A stretch of DNA of 64,000 nt from Paenibacillus mesophilus (GCF_005938385.1 NZ_VCRA01000035.1:1-64000), one strand, 5' to 3'; counted from the first letter of the stretch, positions 43,403-53,296 are shown. Numbers and translations are program-made. Notes: generated from the sequence alone by a model not told the origin.

Positions 43403-43945
43403 TTGGTAAATGACATTCAGAACGTTCTGTTCTCCGAAGACCAGATTCGGCTCAAGGTTGAGGAGCTCGGGGAGACGATCAGCCGCGACTTCGAAGGCCG
43501 GAATCCGCTCGTCATTTGCGTACTGAAAGGCGCATTCATCTTTATGGCCGATTTGGTGAAACGGATGACGATTCCGCTTGATATCGACTTCATGGCGGTA
43601 TCGAGCTACGGGCAGGCAACCAAGTCGTCCGGCGTAGTGAAAATCATCAAGGATTTGGACGTTCCGGTGGAGGGCCGGAATGTGCTTATTGTGGAGGACA
43701 TCATCGACAGCGGCTTGACCTTAAGCTATTTGATCGATGTGCTGGAACGTCGGAATGCATGTTCCGTATCCATCGTCACTCTCTTCGACAAGCCGGCCAG
43801 AAGGTCCGTCGATTTGGAGCCGGATTACAAAGGCTTTACCCTTCCCGACGAATTTGTTGTCGGATACGGGCTTGACTTTGCCGAGAAATACCGCAATTTG
43901 CCGTATATCGGCATCCTGAAGCCGGAAGTTTACAAAAGGCCGTAA
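43403..43945 (+). CDS. hprT: hypoxanthine phosphoribosyltransferase
   Basis: A 180-residue purine salvage enzyme. The PRPP-binding motif is [34 protein letters not shown] is in the N-terminal half. The start is TTG 43403, about seven bases behind TAGGAGGG. An out-of-frame ATG at 43399 opens a four-codon reading frame ending in TGA at 43413, across the true start. Order tilS-hprT-ftsH matches B. subtilis. Confidence 0.94.
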   Translation: MVNDIQNVLFSEDQIRLKVEELGETISRDFEGRNPLVICVLKGAFIFMADLVKRMTIPLDIDFMAVSSYGQATKSSGVVKIIKDLDVPVEGRNVLIVEDIIDSGLTLSYLIDVLERRNACSVSIVTLFDKPARRSVDLEPDYKGFTLPDEFVVGYGLDFAEKYRNLPYIGILKPEVYKRP

Positions 43946-43961
43946 GCCGCTTGCGCGTTTA

Positions 43962-43991
43962 TTGTGAACGGCAGATGCGCTGTGGTAAAAT
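43962..43991 (+). promoter_or_regulatory. sigma-A promoter of ftsH
   Basis: TTGTGA (43962-43967) and TAAAAT (43986-43991) are 18 bases apart. TGG directly before the -10 gives an extended element. Confidence 0.6.
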
Positions 43992-44024
43992 AAGTTACGT
44001 GTGTCGCCAGAGAGGAGGTAGGGG

Positions 44025-45989
44025 ATGAATCGGATCATCCGCAATACCGGATTTTATTTGCTCATATTTTTAGTTACGGTCGGGATCGTACATTTCATCA
44101 GCAGCCAGAATGATACGAAGCAGACCATTACGTACACCAAATTCCGCGAGGAATTGAAAAATAACAACATCGAAGAAGTAGCGGTGAAATTTGACGGCTA
44201 TACTTATTTGATTCGAGGCAAATTCAAGCAATCAAGTACAGACAAGCTGCTTTTTGAAACCCATGCTCCTTTCGATCCCCGCGTTGTCGAGCTGCTCGAG
44301 CAAAGCAACATAACCAAGGAAGTCCATGAGAAGATGGACGGAGACAACGTCTGGATTACGTTCCTGACGTCGATCATCCCGTTCGTAATCATCTTCATCC
44401 TGTTCTTCTTCCTGCTGAATCAAGCCCAGGGCGGCGGCGGCAAAGTAATGAATTTCGGCAAGAGCCGTGCACGTCTTTATAATGAAGAGAAGAAGCGGGT
44501 CACGTTCGACGATGTGGCCGGGGCCGATGAAGAGAAGCAGGAATTGGTCGAAGTCGTCGAGTTTCTGAAAGACCCCCGGAAGTTCGCCGCGCTCGGCGCG
44601 AGAATTCCGAAGGGTGTCCTTCTAGTTGGTCCTCCAGGTACGGGTAAAACGCTGTTGGCCCGAGCGGTAGCCGGGGAAGCGGGAGTTCCCTTCTTCAGCA
44701 TCAGCGGTTCCGATTTCGTGGAAATGTTCGTCGGTGTCGGGGCATCCCGGGTACGCGACTTGTTCGAGAACGCCAAGAAAAATTCGCCCTGCATCATTTT
44801 CATCGACGAGATCGATGCCGTAGGCCGCCAACGCGGAGCCGGCTTGGGCGGCGGTCACGACGAGCGCGAGCAAACGCTCAACCAGCTGCTTGTCGAGATG
44901 GACGGTTTCGGAGCGAACGAAGGCATTATCATCATCGCCGCAACGAACCGCGCCGACATTTTGGACCCTGCCTTGCTGCGTCCAGGCCGTTTCGACCGTC
45001 AAATTACGGTAGACCGTCCGGACGTCAAAGGCCGCGAAGCGGTACTGAAAGTCCATTCGCGCAACAAACCTTTAAACAAAGACGTCAAGCTCGATTCGCT
45101 GGCGCGTTACACGACCGGCTTCAGCGGCGCCGATTTGGAGAACCTGCTGAACGAAGCCGCCTTGATCGCGGCCCGGCGCAATCGCAAAGATATTTCCATG
45201 GATGAAGTCGAGGAAGCGTTCGACCGCGTTATCGTCGGGGTACAGAAGAAAAGCCGTGTCGTCAGCGACCGCGAGAAGAAGACGATTGCGTTCCACGAAG
45301 CCGGACACGCGATTATCGGCTACTACGAACGTCATGCGGATGTCGTGCATAAAGTTACGATTATTCCGCGCGGACGTGCGGGAGGCTACGTGCTCAGCAT
45401 TCCGAAGGAAGGCGAAGACCGTTTGCTTGCGACCAAATCCGAGCTGTTGGACCGCATTACCGGTCTGCTCGGCGGACGCGTCGCCGAGGAAATGTTTATC
45501 GGAGAAATCGGTACCGGCGCCTATGACGACTTTAAGAAAGCCACCTCGATGGCGCGCAGCATGATCGTCGAATACGGCATGAGCGAGAAGCTCGGCCCGA
45601 TGCAGTTCGGCAATTCCCAAGGCCAAGTGTTCCTCGGGCGCGACATCGGTCACGATCAAAATTACAGCGACGCGATCGCTTACGAGATCGACAAAGAGAT
45701 GCAGCAAATCATTCGCTCCTGCTACGAGCGGGCGAAGGAAATATTGCAAACTCACAGCGACAAGGTACATTTGGTGGCAAACGCTTTGCTCGAACGCGAA
45801 ACGCTCGACAAAGACCAAATTATCGAATTGCTCGAGAAAGGCTCGATCGTCGGGACAGGCAGTGACGAAGCGGGTCCGCTCGGCAAGGAAGATGAGCCGA
45901 AGGTTAATATTCATACTCAGACCAACGGCTTGGAAGCCAACAAGCTCGATTTCGATAAAGATAAGAAGGATGACAAGAAGGAAGAATGA
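44025..45989 (+). CDS. ftsH: ATP-dependent zinc metalloprotease FtsH
   Basis: A 654-residue membrane-anchored AAA+ protease. Two membrane segments (~7-24 and ~113-135) flank a short external domain. AAA motifs: [37 protein letters not shown], and the second region of homology [20 protein letters not shown]. The zinc protease motif is HEAGH. ATG 44025 follows GAGGTAGGGG. It degrades membrane and regulatory proteins. Confidence 0.97.
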   Translation: MNRIIRNTGFYLLIFLVTVGIVHFISSQNDTKQTITYTKFREELKNNNIEEVAVKFDGYTYLIRGKFKQSSTDKLLFETHAPFDPRVVELLEQSNITKEVHEKMDGDNVWITFLTSIIPFVIIFILFFFLLNQAQGGGGKVMNFGKSRARLYNEEKKRVTFDDVAGADEEKQELVEVVEFLKDPRKFAALGARIPKGVLLVGPPGTGKTLLARAVAGEAGVPFFSISGSDFVEMFVGVGASRVRDLFENAKKNSPCIIFIDEIDAVGRQRGAGLGGGHDEREQTLNQLLVEMDGFGANEGIIIIAATNRADILDPALLRPGRFDRQITVDRPDVKGREAVLKVHSRNKPLNKDVKLDSLARYTTGFSGADLENLLNEAALIAARRNRKDISMDEVEEAFDRVIVGVQKKSRVVSDREKKTIAFHEAGHAIIGYYERHADVVHKVTIIPRGRAGGYVLSIPKEGEDRLLATKSELLDRITGLLGGRVAEEMFIGEIGTGAYDDFKKATSMARSMIVEYGMSEKLGPMQFGNSQGQVFLGRDIGHDQNYSDAIAYEIDKEMQQIIRSCYERAKEILQTHSDKVHLVANALLERETLDKDQIIELLEKGSIVGTGSDEAGPLGKEDEPKVNIHTQTNGLEANKLDFDKDKKDDKKEE

Positions 45990-46007
45990 TTGCATAGCCC
46001 CCCAAAA

Positions 46008-46038
46008 GCTGTCTCTCTTAGAGGAGACGGCTTTTTTT
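46008..46038 (+). terminator. terminator after ftsH
   Basis: AGCTGTCTC (46008-46016) pairs with GAGACGGCT (46024-46032) with one wobble, followed by seven T. Confidence 0.9.
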
Positions 46039-46104
46039 GTCCGCTCGTCGGCTGCTCCATCTATGACTTTAGAAAAAATTCACAATTTAAACCGATTTCA
46101 ACGT

Positions 46105-46134
46105 TTGACGTATAGAGGCATCTGCCGTTACGAT
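46105..46134 (+). promoter_or_regulatory. promoter of the RND-pump operon regulator
   Basis: TTGACG (46105-46110) and TACGAT (46129-46134) are 18 bases apart. The predicted start coincides with the palindrome at 46141. Confidence 0.5.
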
Positions 46135-46140
46135 TAGATC

Positions 46141-46158
46141 GTTAATATGCTTATTAAC
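46141..46158. promoter_or_regulatory. probable operator of the MarR/GbsR regulator
   Basis: GTTAATA-TGCT-TATTAAC is a perfect 7-bp inverted repeat at the predicted transcription start, 29 bases before the regulator gene. The position suits autorepression. Confidence 0.5.
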
Positions 46159-46186
46159 AATGTAAACGATGATAGGAGAGAATGAC

Positions 46187-46717
46187 ATGGGCAACGGGGA
46201 GTTCGACCGCTTCCGTTCGGAATTGACGGAGAGGATGGCGCGGCTTTTCGAAGAGAGCGGATCAAGCCCGTTGGTCGGACGCATTTATGCGCTGTTGATT
46301 TGTTCTCCCGAGCCGGTCAGCTTGCAGGAAATTGCCGAGCGGCTCGGTGTGACCAAAGCGGCGGTAAGTATTCAAGTGCGAACGCTCGAAAGTTTAGGAC
46401 ATTGTCTGAAACTTGCCAGGGGGAAGGACCGTAAAGATTATTACTGCATTCCCGAGGAGCATCTGCAAATCACGATGCGTATGGTGATGGAACGTATGAC
46501 CGCCGAGATGAACTGGGTTGAAGATACGCTTCGCAAATTGCCGGACCCACTAGTATTGCAGGAGAGCGAGAAGGCGTCGTTCCAGGTGCTGCAGCAGCGG
46601 TATTCGGAGCTGGCGGTATTTTACCGTGTCGTGTTCAGAAGGCTGGAAGGGGTAGAGGAAGAAATGAATCGGTTGATCTCGGACATGAGAGGGAGGAACA
46701 CGGAGAACGAATCGTAA
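46187..46717 (+). CDS. MarR/GbsR-family transcriptional regulator
   Basis: A 176-residue regulator. Winged helix-turn-helix at ~30-85 (RIYALLICSPEPVSLQEIAE, RLGVTKAAVSIQVRTLESLG), with a helical C-terminus (~120-170) for dimerisation, as in the GbsR branch of MarR proteins. ATG 46187 lies six bases behind TAGGAGAG. It is the first gene of a block with an RND pump, adaptor and secreted protein. This suggests it controls that operon; the ligand is unknown. The block separates ftsH from nadA. Confidence 0.85.
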   Translation: MGNGEFDRFRSELTERMARLFEESGSSPLVGRIYALLICSPEPVSLQEIAERLGVTKAAVSIQVRTLESLGHCLKLARGKDRKDYYCIPEEHLQITMRMVMERMTAEMNWVEDTLRKLPDPLVLQESEKASFQVLQQRYSELAVFYRVVFRRLEGVEEEMNRLISDMRGRNTENES

Positions 46718-46885
46718 CGAATACCGGCAAGAAACCGGTCTTAGGTCTAGGTCAAGATACAGCCACAGCCCATGTTGCGGCAAGCCGTTGTTTTTTACAA
46801 TTATCAATGGGATACATAGCAGCGAGAAAGGGTAGCAACAAACAGAAAAGCTTGATGTAAGATCGTATGGGAGGGATGAAACCGA

Positions 46886-49800
46886 ATGAATCGCTTGACC
46901 GATTTTTCCATGAAAAACATAGCAGCGGTAATCATTTTAATTTTGCTGCTGTCCATCGGGGGGGCCTATGCTGCCGGACAATTGAAAGTGGAGAGCATGC
47001 CGGATATTTCGTTTCCGGTCGTTATCGTAAACACCCAGTATATGGCTCCGCCCAAAGACGTGCTCGATCAAGTGACGAAGCCGCTGGAGAAAGCAATAGC
47101 CGGCGCCAAAGGACTCAAAAATTTGACCTCGACCTCGAGCGACAACTTCTCGCAAATTGTAGTCGAGCTGAACCAAGGCATTAAAGTCGACGACGCGAAA
47201 AAAGACGTGGAAAGCCTGATCGCTAACGTGAAGCTGCCGCAAAGCTCGGAGAAGCCGCGCGTCATGACGTTCGGCTTCGCCTCTGAACCGGTATACTACA
47301 TGTCCGTATACGGTGAGAACGGGATGAACCAAACCGAGCTCGACAAGCTGTACAAGGACATCCTTCTTCCTGGCTTTAATGGGATCAGCGGCATCGACCA
47401 TGTCGATTCCATCGGCAATCAGGAAGCGCAGATGGCCATTCGTCTGGATGCCAACGCGCTGAATCAATACAAACTTTCTCCTTCGCAAGTTTCCGGTCTG
47501 ATCAAAGCGGCCTTATTGTCCAGTCCGGCCGGATCCGTAGATTTCGAAGGACGTACTCAAATGGTGCGAGTGAAAGGCCAAATCGATACGGTTTACAACC
47601 TGGATAACTTACCGCTCTCCACTCCGTCAGGCGGAACGATTCTACTCAAGCAAATCGCCAAAGTCGAATCGATTACGGAATCTCCGTTCATGGCGAGACT
47701 CGACGGCAAGCCCGCCATCGGGATTCACCTCTATAAAACGAAAGATGCCAACGCGGTCGAGTTCGGCGACGCTGCCGACAAGTTGATCGCAGGATGGGAA
47801 AAAACGCTGCCTAACGTTAAATTCCACTCCATATACAACGCTGCGGTTGATATTAAGCATTCGATCGACGGCATGGTTCGCGAAGGCGGATTGGGAGCCA
47901 TCCTCGCTTCGCTTATGATTTTGCTCTTCCTTAGAAACATTCGCATGACGATTATCGTTTTAGTCTCGATTCCGCTTTCGATCCTCGTTACGCTGTTATT
48001 TATGTCGGGACTCGATATTTCGCTCAACATCATGACATTGGGCGGGATGGCGATCGCCGTAGGACGGGTCGTCGACGACAGTATCGTTGTTATTGAAAAT
48101 ATTTATAGCCAGCTGCAGAAAGCCCATGAACGAAACGAATCGGTGATCAAGCTGGCGACTCAGCAAGTATCGGCCGCCATCACATCCTCGACGATTACGA
48201 CAGTAGGCGTTTTCGCCCCGATCGCATTTGTAGGCGGGGTAGTCGGTGAGGTGTTCCGTCCGTTCGCGCTGACGCTGGCCTGCGCTCTCCTATCTTCTCT
48301 GATCGTGGCATTGACCGTCATTCCGATGCTTGCCAAGCTGATGGTCATGAAGCAGAAGAGCATTCAGGCTCACGACGAAACGAAGGTCGGAAAGTTCATG
48401 AAATCGTACAAAGGCGTGCTCGTCTGGTCGCTCAACAATCGGATCAAAACGATGCTCTTCGCCGCTCTGCTGTTTGTTATGTCTTTTGTCCTTATCGTTC
48501 CCCAGCTCGCTATGGGCTTTATGCCGGAAAGCGAATCGGATCGCCAGATGATGTTCCAGATCCAGATGCCTCGCGAAACGTCGATGGAAACGATGAACGC
48601 GAAAATGAACCAAATCGAAGAAATGATGAGAAACGAGAAAGATACGGCCGGCGAATCGAAATTTACGTACATCGAATCGTTGGTAGGATACGATTTCGGT
48701 ACGGAACGGGTTCCTTACAAAGCTTCGATCTTTACGGAGGTCAGCCTCAACACGAATGCGAAGGACGCGCTGCAATATTATAAGGAAACGATATTGAAAG
48801 ATATGCCCAAAGGCTCCAAGGTCGATGGTCAGCTGCTGTCGTTCGCGGGAGGCGGAGGCGGCGGAACCGACTTCTCGTACTCGCTCAAGGGCGACGATTT
48901 GTTAAGTCTCGAGCACGCAGCAGGTTTGATCAAGGAGAAGATGCAGACATTCCCGGAGCTGCGCGAAATCAAAGACACACTTGGCGAGAAGAAGATGGAG
49001 GTCGAAGTAACCGTCGATGCCGACAAAGCCCGCGTGTACGGCTTGAGCTCGGCCCAAGTGATGGATGCCGTCCATACGTGGACCCGAAAGGAAGAACTCG
49101 GCGATCTCAAGTTCGACAATGTAACGTACGAGACGAAGCTGGAGCTTGACCGCAGCTACAAAGATTCGCTCAGCGATATCGGTAATATTCCGCTTACTAC
49201 TCCCTTCGGAACGACGGTTAACTTGAAAGACATCGCGAAAGTTCGGGAAATCGATGCTTCGGTATCGATCAGCCGGGAGAAGCAAATGCAAGTCGTAAAG
49301 GTTACTGCCAAAATCGACAGCGCTGATAAAGGCGGAGTAAGTGCCAAAGTTTCCGCCGAGCTTAACACCTTGGAGCTTCCTACCGGCGTTAGCCGGGAAG
49401 TATCGGGCGTATCCGACGATATTGCCGAGAGCTTCAGCCAAATGTTCGTAGCGATGGCCGCTTCCATTTTCATCGTGTACCTCATTATGGTTCTCGCCTT
49501 TGGCAATGCCAGAGCACCGCTCGCCATTCTGTTCTCCTTGCCGCTTGCGGCGATCGGCGGTCTACTCGGCTTGCTCGTTACGAACGAATCACTCAACATG
49601 ACCTCGTTGATCGGGTTCCTGATGTTGATCGGGATTGTCGTAACGAACGCTATCGTATTGATCGACCGCGTGCAGCAGCTTCGCGAGCAGAATTATTCGG
49701 TGCGCGACGCTTTACTCGAAGCGGGTGTAACGCGGCTGAGACCCATTGTAATGACGGCGGGCGCGACTGTTTTCGCACTCATGCCGCTCGCGCTCGGAAT

Positions 49801-49978
49801 GTCCAAAGGAACGATCATTTCCAAAGGTCTTGCCGTCGTCGTTATCGGCGGACTGACTACATCGACCGTACTTACGCTTGTTGTCGTACCGATCATTTAC
49901 GAGCTGCTCTTTGCACGCCGCACGAAAACGAAAAACAAAAAGGCGGATATCGCCTCCCCGGACCCGTTGTCCGCGTAA
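46886..49978 (+). CDS. RND efflux transporter permease (AcrB/SwrC-type)
   Basis: A 1030-residue RND pump. One N-terminal membrane segment (~12-31), a large extracellular loop, a membrane cluster at ~335-470, a second loop and a final cluster at ~850-1010. The proton-relay motif is VGRVVDDSIVVIENIYSQL, with paired aspartates in segment 4. In monoderm bacteria relatives include SwrC (surfactin export in B. subtilis). ATG 46886 follows GGGAGGG. Substrates cannot be inferred. Confidence 0.92.
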   Translation: MNRLTDFSMKNIAAVIILILLLSIGGAYAAGQLKVESMPDISFPVVIVNTQYMAPPKDVLDQVTKPLEKAIAGAKGLKNLTSTSSDNFSQIVVELNQGIKVDDAKKDVESLIANVKLPQSSEKPRVMTFGFASEPVYYMSVYGENGMNQTELDKLYKDILLPGFNGISGIDHVDSIGNQEAQMAIRLDANALNQYKLSPSQVSGLIKAALLSSPAGSVDFEGRTQMVRVKGQIDTVYNLDNLPLSTPSGGTILLKQIAKVESITESPFMARLDGKPAIGIHLYKTKDANAVEFGDAADKLIAGWEKTLPNVKFHSIYNAAVDIKHSIDGMVREGGLGAILASLMILLFLRNIRMTIIVLVSIPLSILVTLLFMSGLDISLNIMTLGGMAIAVGRVVDDSIVVIENIYSQLQKAHERNESVIKLATQQVSAAITSSTITTVGVFAPIAFVGGVVGEVFRPFALTLACALLSSLIVALTVIPMLAKLMVMKQKSIQAHDETKVGKFMKSYKGVLVWSLNNRIKTMLFAALLFVMSFVLIVPQLAMGFMPESESDRQMMFQIQMPRETSMETMNAKMNQIEEMMRNEKDTAGESKFTYIESLVGYDFGTERVPYKASIFTEVSLNTNAKDALQYYKETILKDMPKGSKVDGQLLSFAGGGGGGTDFSYSLKGDDLLSLEHAAGLIKEKMQTFPELREIKDTLGEKKMEVEVTVDADKARVYGLSSAQVMDAVHTWTRKEELGDLKFDNVTYETKLELDRSYKDSLSDIGNIPLTTPFGTTVNLKDIAKVREIDASVSISREKQMQVVKVTAKIDSADKGGVSAKVSAELNTLELPTGVSREVSGVSDDIAESFSQMFVAMAASIFIVYLIMVLAFGNARAPLAILFSLPLAAIGGLLGLLVTNESLNMTSLIGFLMLIGIVVTNAIVLIDRVQQLREQNYSVRDALLEAGVTRLRPIVMTAGATVFALMPLALGMSKGTIISKGLAVVVIGGLTTSTVLTLVVVPIIYELLFARRTKTKNKKADIASPDPLSA

Positions 49979-50009
49979 TATGAACTTGATCAAAGGAGCA
50001 TAGGCGAAA

Positions 50010-51278
50010 ATGAGACAAAAAAGAAATAAAACGAAATCGTTTCGAGGCGGCGCGAAAATCGCGGCAGCACTCGTCCTAACCGTCGCGGTCGCGGCGGGCT
50101 GCACGGCGGGGGGCAAACAAGCGGCGGCACCGACAACAGCCCAAGAACAAACGATCAAGTCAGTTAAAGTGCAAAAAGTGTCCAAACAAAAAATCGGCGA
50201 GCCGTTGGAGCAAGTCGCCGACGCCGTAGCGGCCACCCAGCTCGACGTAATTGCGAAAGCGGGCGGGGAAGTCAGACAAATATTGGTCAAGCGGGGAGAC
50301 CGCGTGGCCGCGGGCGATGTGATCATCAAGCTGGACCCGACCGACATGCAGATCCAGAGAGAAAAGGCCGCGCTCCAGCTGCAGAGCAGCCAGCAAGCAC
50401 TGGTGAAAGCCAAGAAAGATTTGGCCGACGGCAAGACGGAGATGGCCAACAGCGTCAAGAAGATGGAGCAGGCGCTTCTGGACGTGACCAAGACATACAA
50501 CAAAGCGAAGAACGATTACGATCAAGGACTTATTACGAAACAGCAATTGGACCAAACCGAGACGATGTGGAAAAACCAGACGATGGATCTGGACCTGCTC
50601 AAGCAGAAGCAGAAGACGCTGGAGACATCCGACACGTTGTCCGCCTTGGAAACGCAGGTTCAATCGGCATCGCTTTCGATGAAAGAGCTGGAACGCAGCA
50701 TTGCCAATCTGGAAGTTAAGGCTCCGGTAGCCGGCGTGGTAACCGAGCTTCCGCTCGTGGTCGGCATGACGATTCAGCCGGGAATGAAGGTCGGTCATCT
50801 GCAGCAGCTCGATCCGATCCGGATTAAAGCGCAGCTTACGGAGAGCTCGGCCAAGCTTGTACGCGGCAAGCAGGAGCTCGTCTATTACGTGCCGGGAAGT
50901 ACGGAAAGACCGAAAGCGAAAATAAACTATTTGTCGGATTCGATGGATGCGCAAACGAAGTCTTATGAGCTGGAGCTCGAGGTCGCAAATCCGACCGGGG
51001 CCCTTAAGCCGGGCATGAAAGTTCAGGTGCAGCTGACGTATGAGCAGGAGCAAGTCGTCATTACCGTTCCGACGTTAAGCGTCGTGCGCGAAAGCGGGGA
51101 TTCCTTCGTGTTCGTTCTAGTCGGCGATACGGTAGAAAAGCGCAAAGTGGAGCTCGGACGTTTGAGCGAGCTGAACCAGGAAGTCATCTCCGGCGTCAAA
51201 GAAGGAGAACAGCTCGTCGTTTCCGGACAAAACCAGTTGAAGGATAAAGAAAAAGTACAGCTTGCCGAATCGAAATAG
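50010..51278 (+). CDS. RND efflux adaptor (membrane fusion) lipoprotein
   Basis: A 422-residue HlyD/AcrA-family adaptor. A lipoprotein signal ends at AVAAGC (cysteine near residue 31). A biotinyl-lipoyl-like strand pair (AKAGGEVRQILVKRGDRVAA and NLEVKAPVAGVVTELPLV) flanks a long coiled coil (~110-235). Beta-barrel and membrane-proximal domains follow. It would be anchored to the outer face of the cell membrane next to the pump encoded upstream. ATG 50010 follows AAAGGAG, 31 bases after the pump gene. Confidence 0.9.
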   Translation: MRQKRNKTKSFRGGAKIAAALVLTVAVAAGCTAGGKQAAAPTTAQEQTIKSVKVQKVSKQKIGEPLEQVADAVAATQLDVIAKAGGEVRQILVKRGDRVAAGDVIIKLDPTDMQIQREKAALQLQSSQQALVKAKKDLADGKTEMANSVKKMEQALLDVTKTYNKAKNDYDQGLITKQQLDQTETMWKNQTMDLDLLKQKQKTLETSDTLSALETQVQSASLSMKELERSIANLEVKAPVAGVVTELPLVVGMTIQPGMKVGHLQQLDPIRIKAQLTESSAKLVRGKQELVYYVPGSTERPKAKINYLSDSMDAQTKSYELELEVANPTGALKPGMKVQVQLTYEQEQVVITVPTLSVVRESGDSFVFVLVGDTVEKRKVELGRLSELNQEVISGVKEGEQLVVSGQNQLKDKEKVQLAESK

Positions 51279-51303
51279 GTAGAATGAAACGGAGGAACAT
51301 CTT

Positions 51304-53037
51304 TTGAAACCGACATGGAAGAAATCATTATCCGCTGCAGTCTTGAGCGTTTCTCTCGTCTTGACGGCTTCGCCGGCGATGCTGCTCGCTCAGGAATCGG
51401 GTGCGGTGACGCAAAGCGCGCAAGGACATTACGTGCTGACTCCGCTCGTTGGAGCGGACGTAAAAAGCGTCTACAGCGAACGTTTCCAGGAAGGCACGAG
51501 AATCGGTGCGGTTGTCAGGCTTTATAATGAAGGAAATCGCGTAGTCCGGGTACCGGATTACGATCTACGGGTGAAAACGGCGGAAGGCGTCGAATATACG
51601 CTTCGGGCAAGCGTGGCCAACGCGAAGGCGATTCAGCCGAAAGAAAAAGTCGATCTCAGCTACATGCTGACACTGGACTACATAGATGCTACGGGGCTGT
51701 CCGAATTATCGTGGGTAGAGGTTGATGAGTACGTATATCCGAAGCTGGAAACGCCCATTCTAACCGTTCCCGTGAACGGGATCGTATGGAACGGCAGCGA
51801 CTCCGCCGTAACGGGAGAAGGCGCGCTCAAGCAATGGGCGGAGCCGTTCAAGCTCCCCGTCCTGTCCGATTCGCTGCAATATACGCCGGTGACGTTAATC
51901 AACGAGAAGACGCCCCAAGGGCCGGTTACGGTTATTACTCTGATTGCCGAGAATACGGGCGATCGCACCGAAACGGTTCCGGACTTCCGCATTGACGGGA
52001 AATCCGATTCGCGCTCTTACGCAGGCAAGCGTGCGGAAACGAGCGTAGAGCTGAAGCCGGGCGAGAAAAAATATATCCATTACGGTATCCTGACCGAGAA
52101 CAACGCAGTATTGAACAGCTTGACCGTATTGACGCCTGAAACGTTCGTACAGCTCGGGGCGAACAATACGCCGTCCGTCGAGTCTTATACGGTAGGCCGG
52201 TTGAGCGTGGCATTGCCGCAAGCATCGACGGTCGATGTCAACGCCCTGCCCGTCTATAAGATGAAAGACCGTATCGCCTTCGACCCGCTTAACAAGCTGA
52301 TCGACAAGGATACGGAAGTATCGCTCGTCGATTTGACCATGAACGAATCGGAATCGGCCGGCTACAATACGATTATCGCGAAGTTCATCGTGAAAAATAA
52401 CGGAGAGCGTCCCGTACCGCTTCCGGCTTTTCAAACCGAGCTGACCAATGCGGAAGGATTCCGGTACAGCGGCACGCGCCAGACGACGTCCGTCGGGCAA
52501 TTGGCGCCGAAGCTTTCCTATCTCGTCAATTATACGTACGCCGTGCCTTCGTCCGAGAAGGGCGGGGACTTGCTGATGAAGCTGCAGGACAATCAGACGA
52601 TCGCGCCTTACAATATTCCGATCGCCGGCTTTAAGACGACGGTTGCCGAGAATAAGCCCACGAACGATGATACGCTCTCTTTCTATCCTTATAACGTCAA
52701 GTTGAACAGCTGGGCACTTTCGATCCAAGGCAGCGCGATGGGCCAATTTTCGTATAAGCTGAAGCTGGATACGGACATTACGACGGTAGACGACGTGATC
52801 GCCGACGTCAATTCGGCGAACATGAAGATCGAGCTGCTCGACAATTCCGGTCGGATGATTGCGACCCAGACGATGCCGTTCGCAGGAGTGAATAAATTGA
52901 TCAGCGGCACGCAATACCTCGTATTCCAAAATTTGCGTACCGACCAATTCGAATGGCCGCTCACGGTCAAGCTGTACGAATCGATCCAAACGCCTGCGGG
53001 CGAAGCGAATCGGCTTATCAAAACAATGAAGCAATAA
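51304..53037 (+). CDS. secreted protein with three or more repeated beta-rich domains, unknown function
   Basis: A 577-residue exported protein. The signal peptide ends near residue 30 (LTASPAMLLAQES). Three domains look like diverged copies, each beginning with a strand like the following: RIGAVVRLYNEGNRVVRVPD (~67), VTVITLIAENTGDRTETVPD (~203) and NTIIAKFIVKNNGERPVPLP (~355). Each continues into a region such as SVELKPGEKKYIHYGI. This suggests Ig-like or DUF4352-like beta-sandwiches. I do not recognise the family. Start is TTG 51304 behind GGAGGA, 25 bases after the adaptor gene, so it is probably the last gene of the pump operon. Confidence 0.8.
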   Translation: MKPTWKKSLSAAVLSVSLVLTASPAMLLAQESGAVTQSAQGHYVLTPLVGADVKSVYSERFQEGTRIGAVVRLYNEGNRVVRVPDYDLRVKTAEGVEYTLRASVANAKAIQPKEKVDLSYMLTLDYIDATGLSELSWVEVDEYVYPKLETPILTVPVNGIVWNGSDSAVTGEGALKQWAEPFKLPVLSDSLQYTPVTLINEKTPQGPVTVITLIAENTGDRTETVPDFRIDGKSDSRSYAGKRAETSVELKPGEKKYIHYGILTENNAVLNSLTVLTPETFVQLGANNTPSVESYTVGRLSVALPQASTVDVNALPVYKMKDRIAFDPLNKLIDKDTEVSLVDLTMNESESAGYNTIIAKFIVKNNGERPVPLPAFQTELTNAEGFRYSGTRQTTSVGQLAPKLSYLVNYTYAVPSSEKGGDLLMKLQDNQTIAPYNIPIAGFKTTVAENKPTNDDTLSFYPYNVKLNSWALSIQGSAMGQFSYKLKLDTDITTVDDVIADVNSANMKIELLDNSGRMIATQTMPFAGVNKLISGTQYLVFQNLRTDQFEWPLTVKLYESIQTPAGEANRLIKTMKQ

Positions 53038-53069
53038 GCCGAAAACAGCAAAACAATCAAGCCACGTGT

Positions 53070-53096
53070 AACCCGGCCCTCCATAGCCGGGTTTTT
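53070..53096 (+). terminator. terminator of the RND operon
   Basis: AACCCGGC (53070-53077) pairs perfectly with GCCGGGTT (53086-53093), followed by T. Confidence 0.85.
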
Positions 53097-53121
53097 CCAC
53101 GCTACAGCGGGTTTTTCCATA

Positions 53122-53150
53122 TTGACAGCGCAATCCCTGTTGTGTAAATT
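53122..53150 (+). promoter_or_regulatory. sigma-A promoter of nadA
   Basis: TTGACA (53122-53127) and TAAATT (53145-53150) are 17 bases apart. The -10 lies in a direct repeat GTGTAAA (first copy from 53142, second at about 53154-53160), a possible repressor site. Confidence 0.65.
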
Positions 53151-53233
53151 AGGTGTAAACTTACGTATAACCTTTGGCTGGCAAGTAGCGCTTCGTTCCT
53201 AAAAATACATCGGCTACGGCCGCTGGCCTTGGC

Positions 53234-53263
53234 TCATACTAGTGCTAAGCAAATGCGTGAACT
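53234..53263 (+). repeat. 30-base motif shared with the fin upstream region
   Basis: TCATACTAGTGCTAAGCAAA then TGCGTGAAC matches the stretch starting near 24914 (TCATACTAGTACGAAGAATA then TGCGTTAAC) at about 25 of 30 positions. Here it is followed by a hairpin CGTGAA (53256-53261)/TTCACG (53266-53271) just before the nadA ribosome site. Confidence 0.6.
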
Positions 53264-53296
53264 TTTTCACGTGTTTCCACGAAGGGAAGGATTCGG

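Noticed and set aside
51895-53133. 412-residue minus-strand reading frame
   Set aside because: It overlaps the secreted repeat protein, which has a signal peptide, ribosome site and operon context. The minus frame has none.
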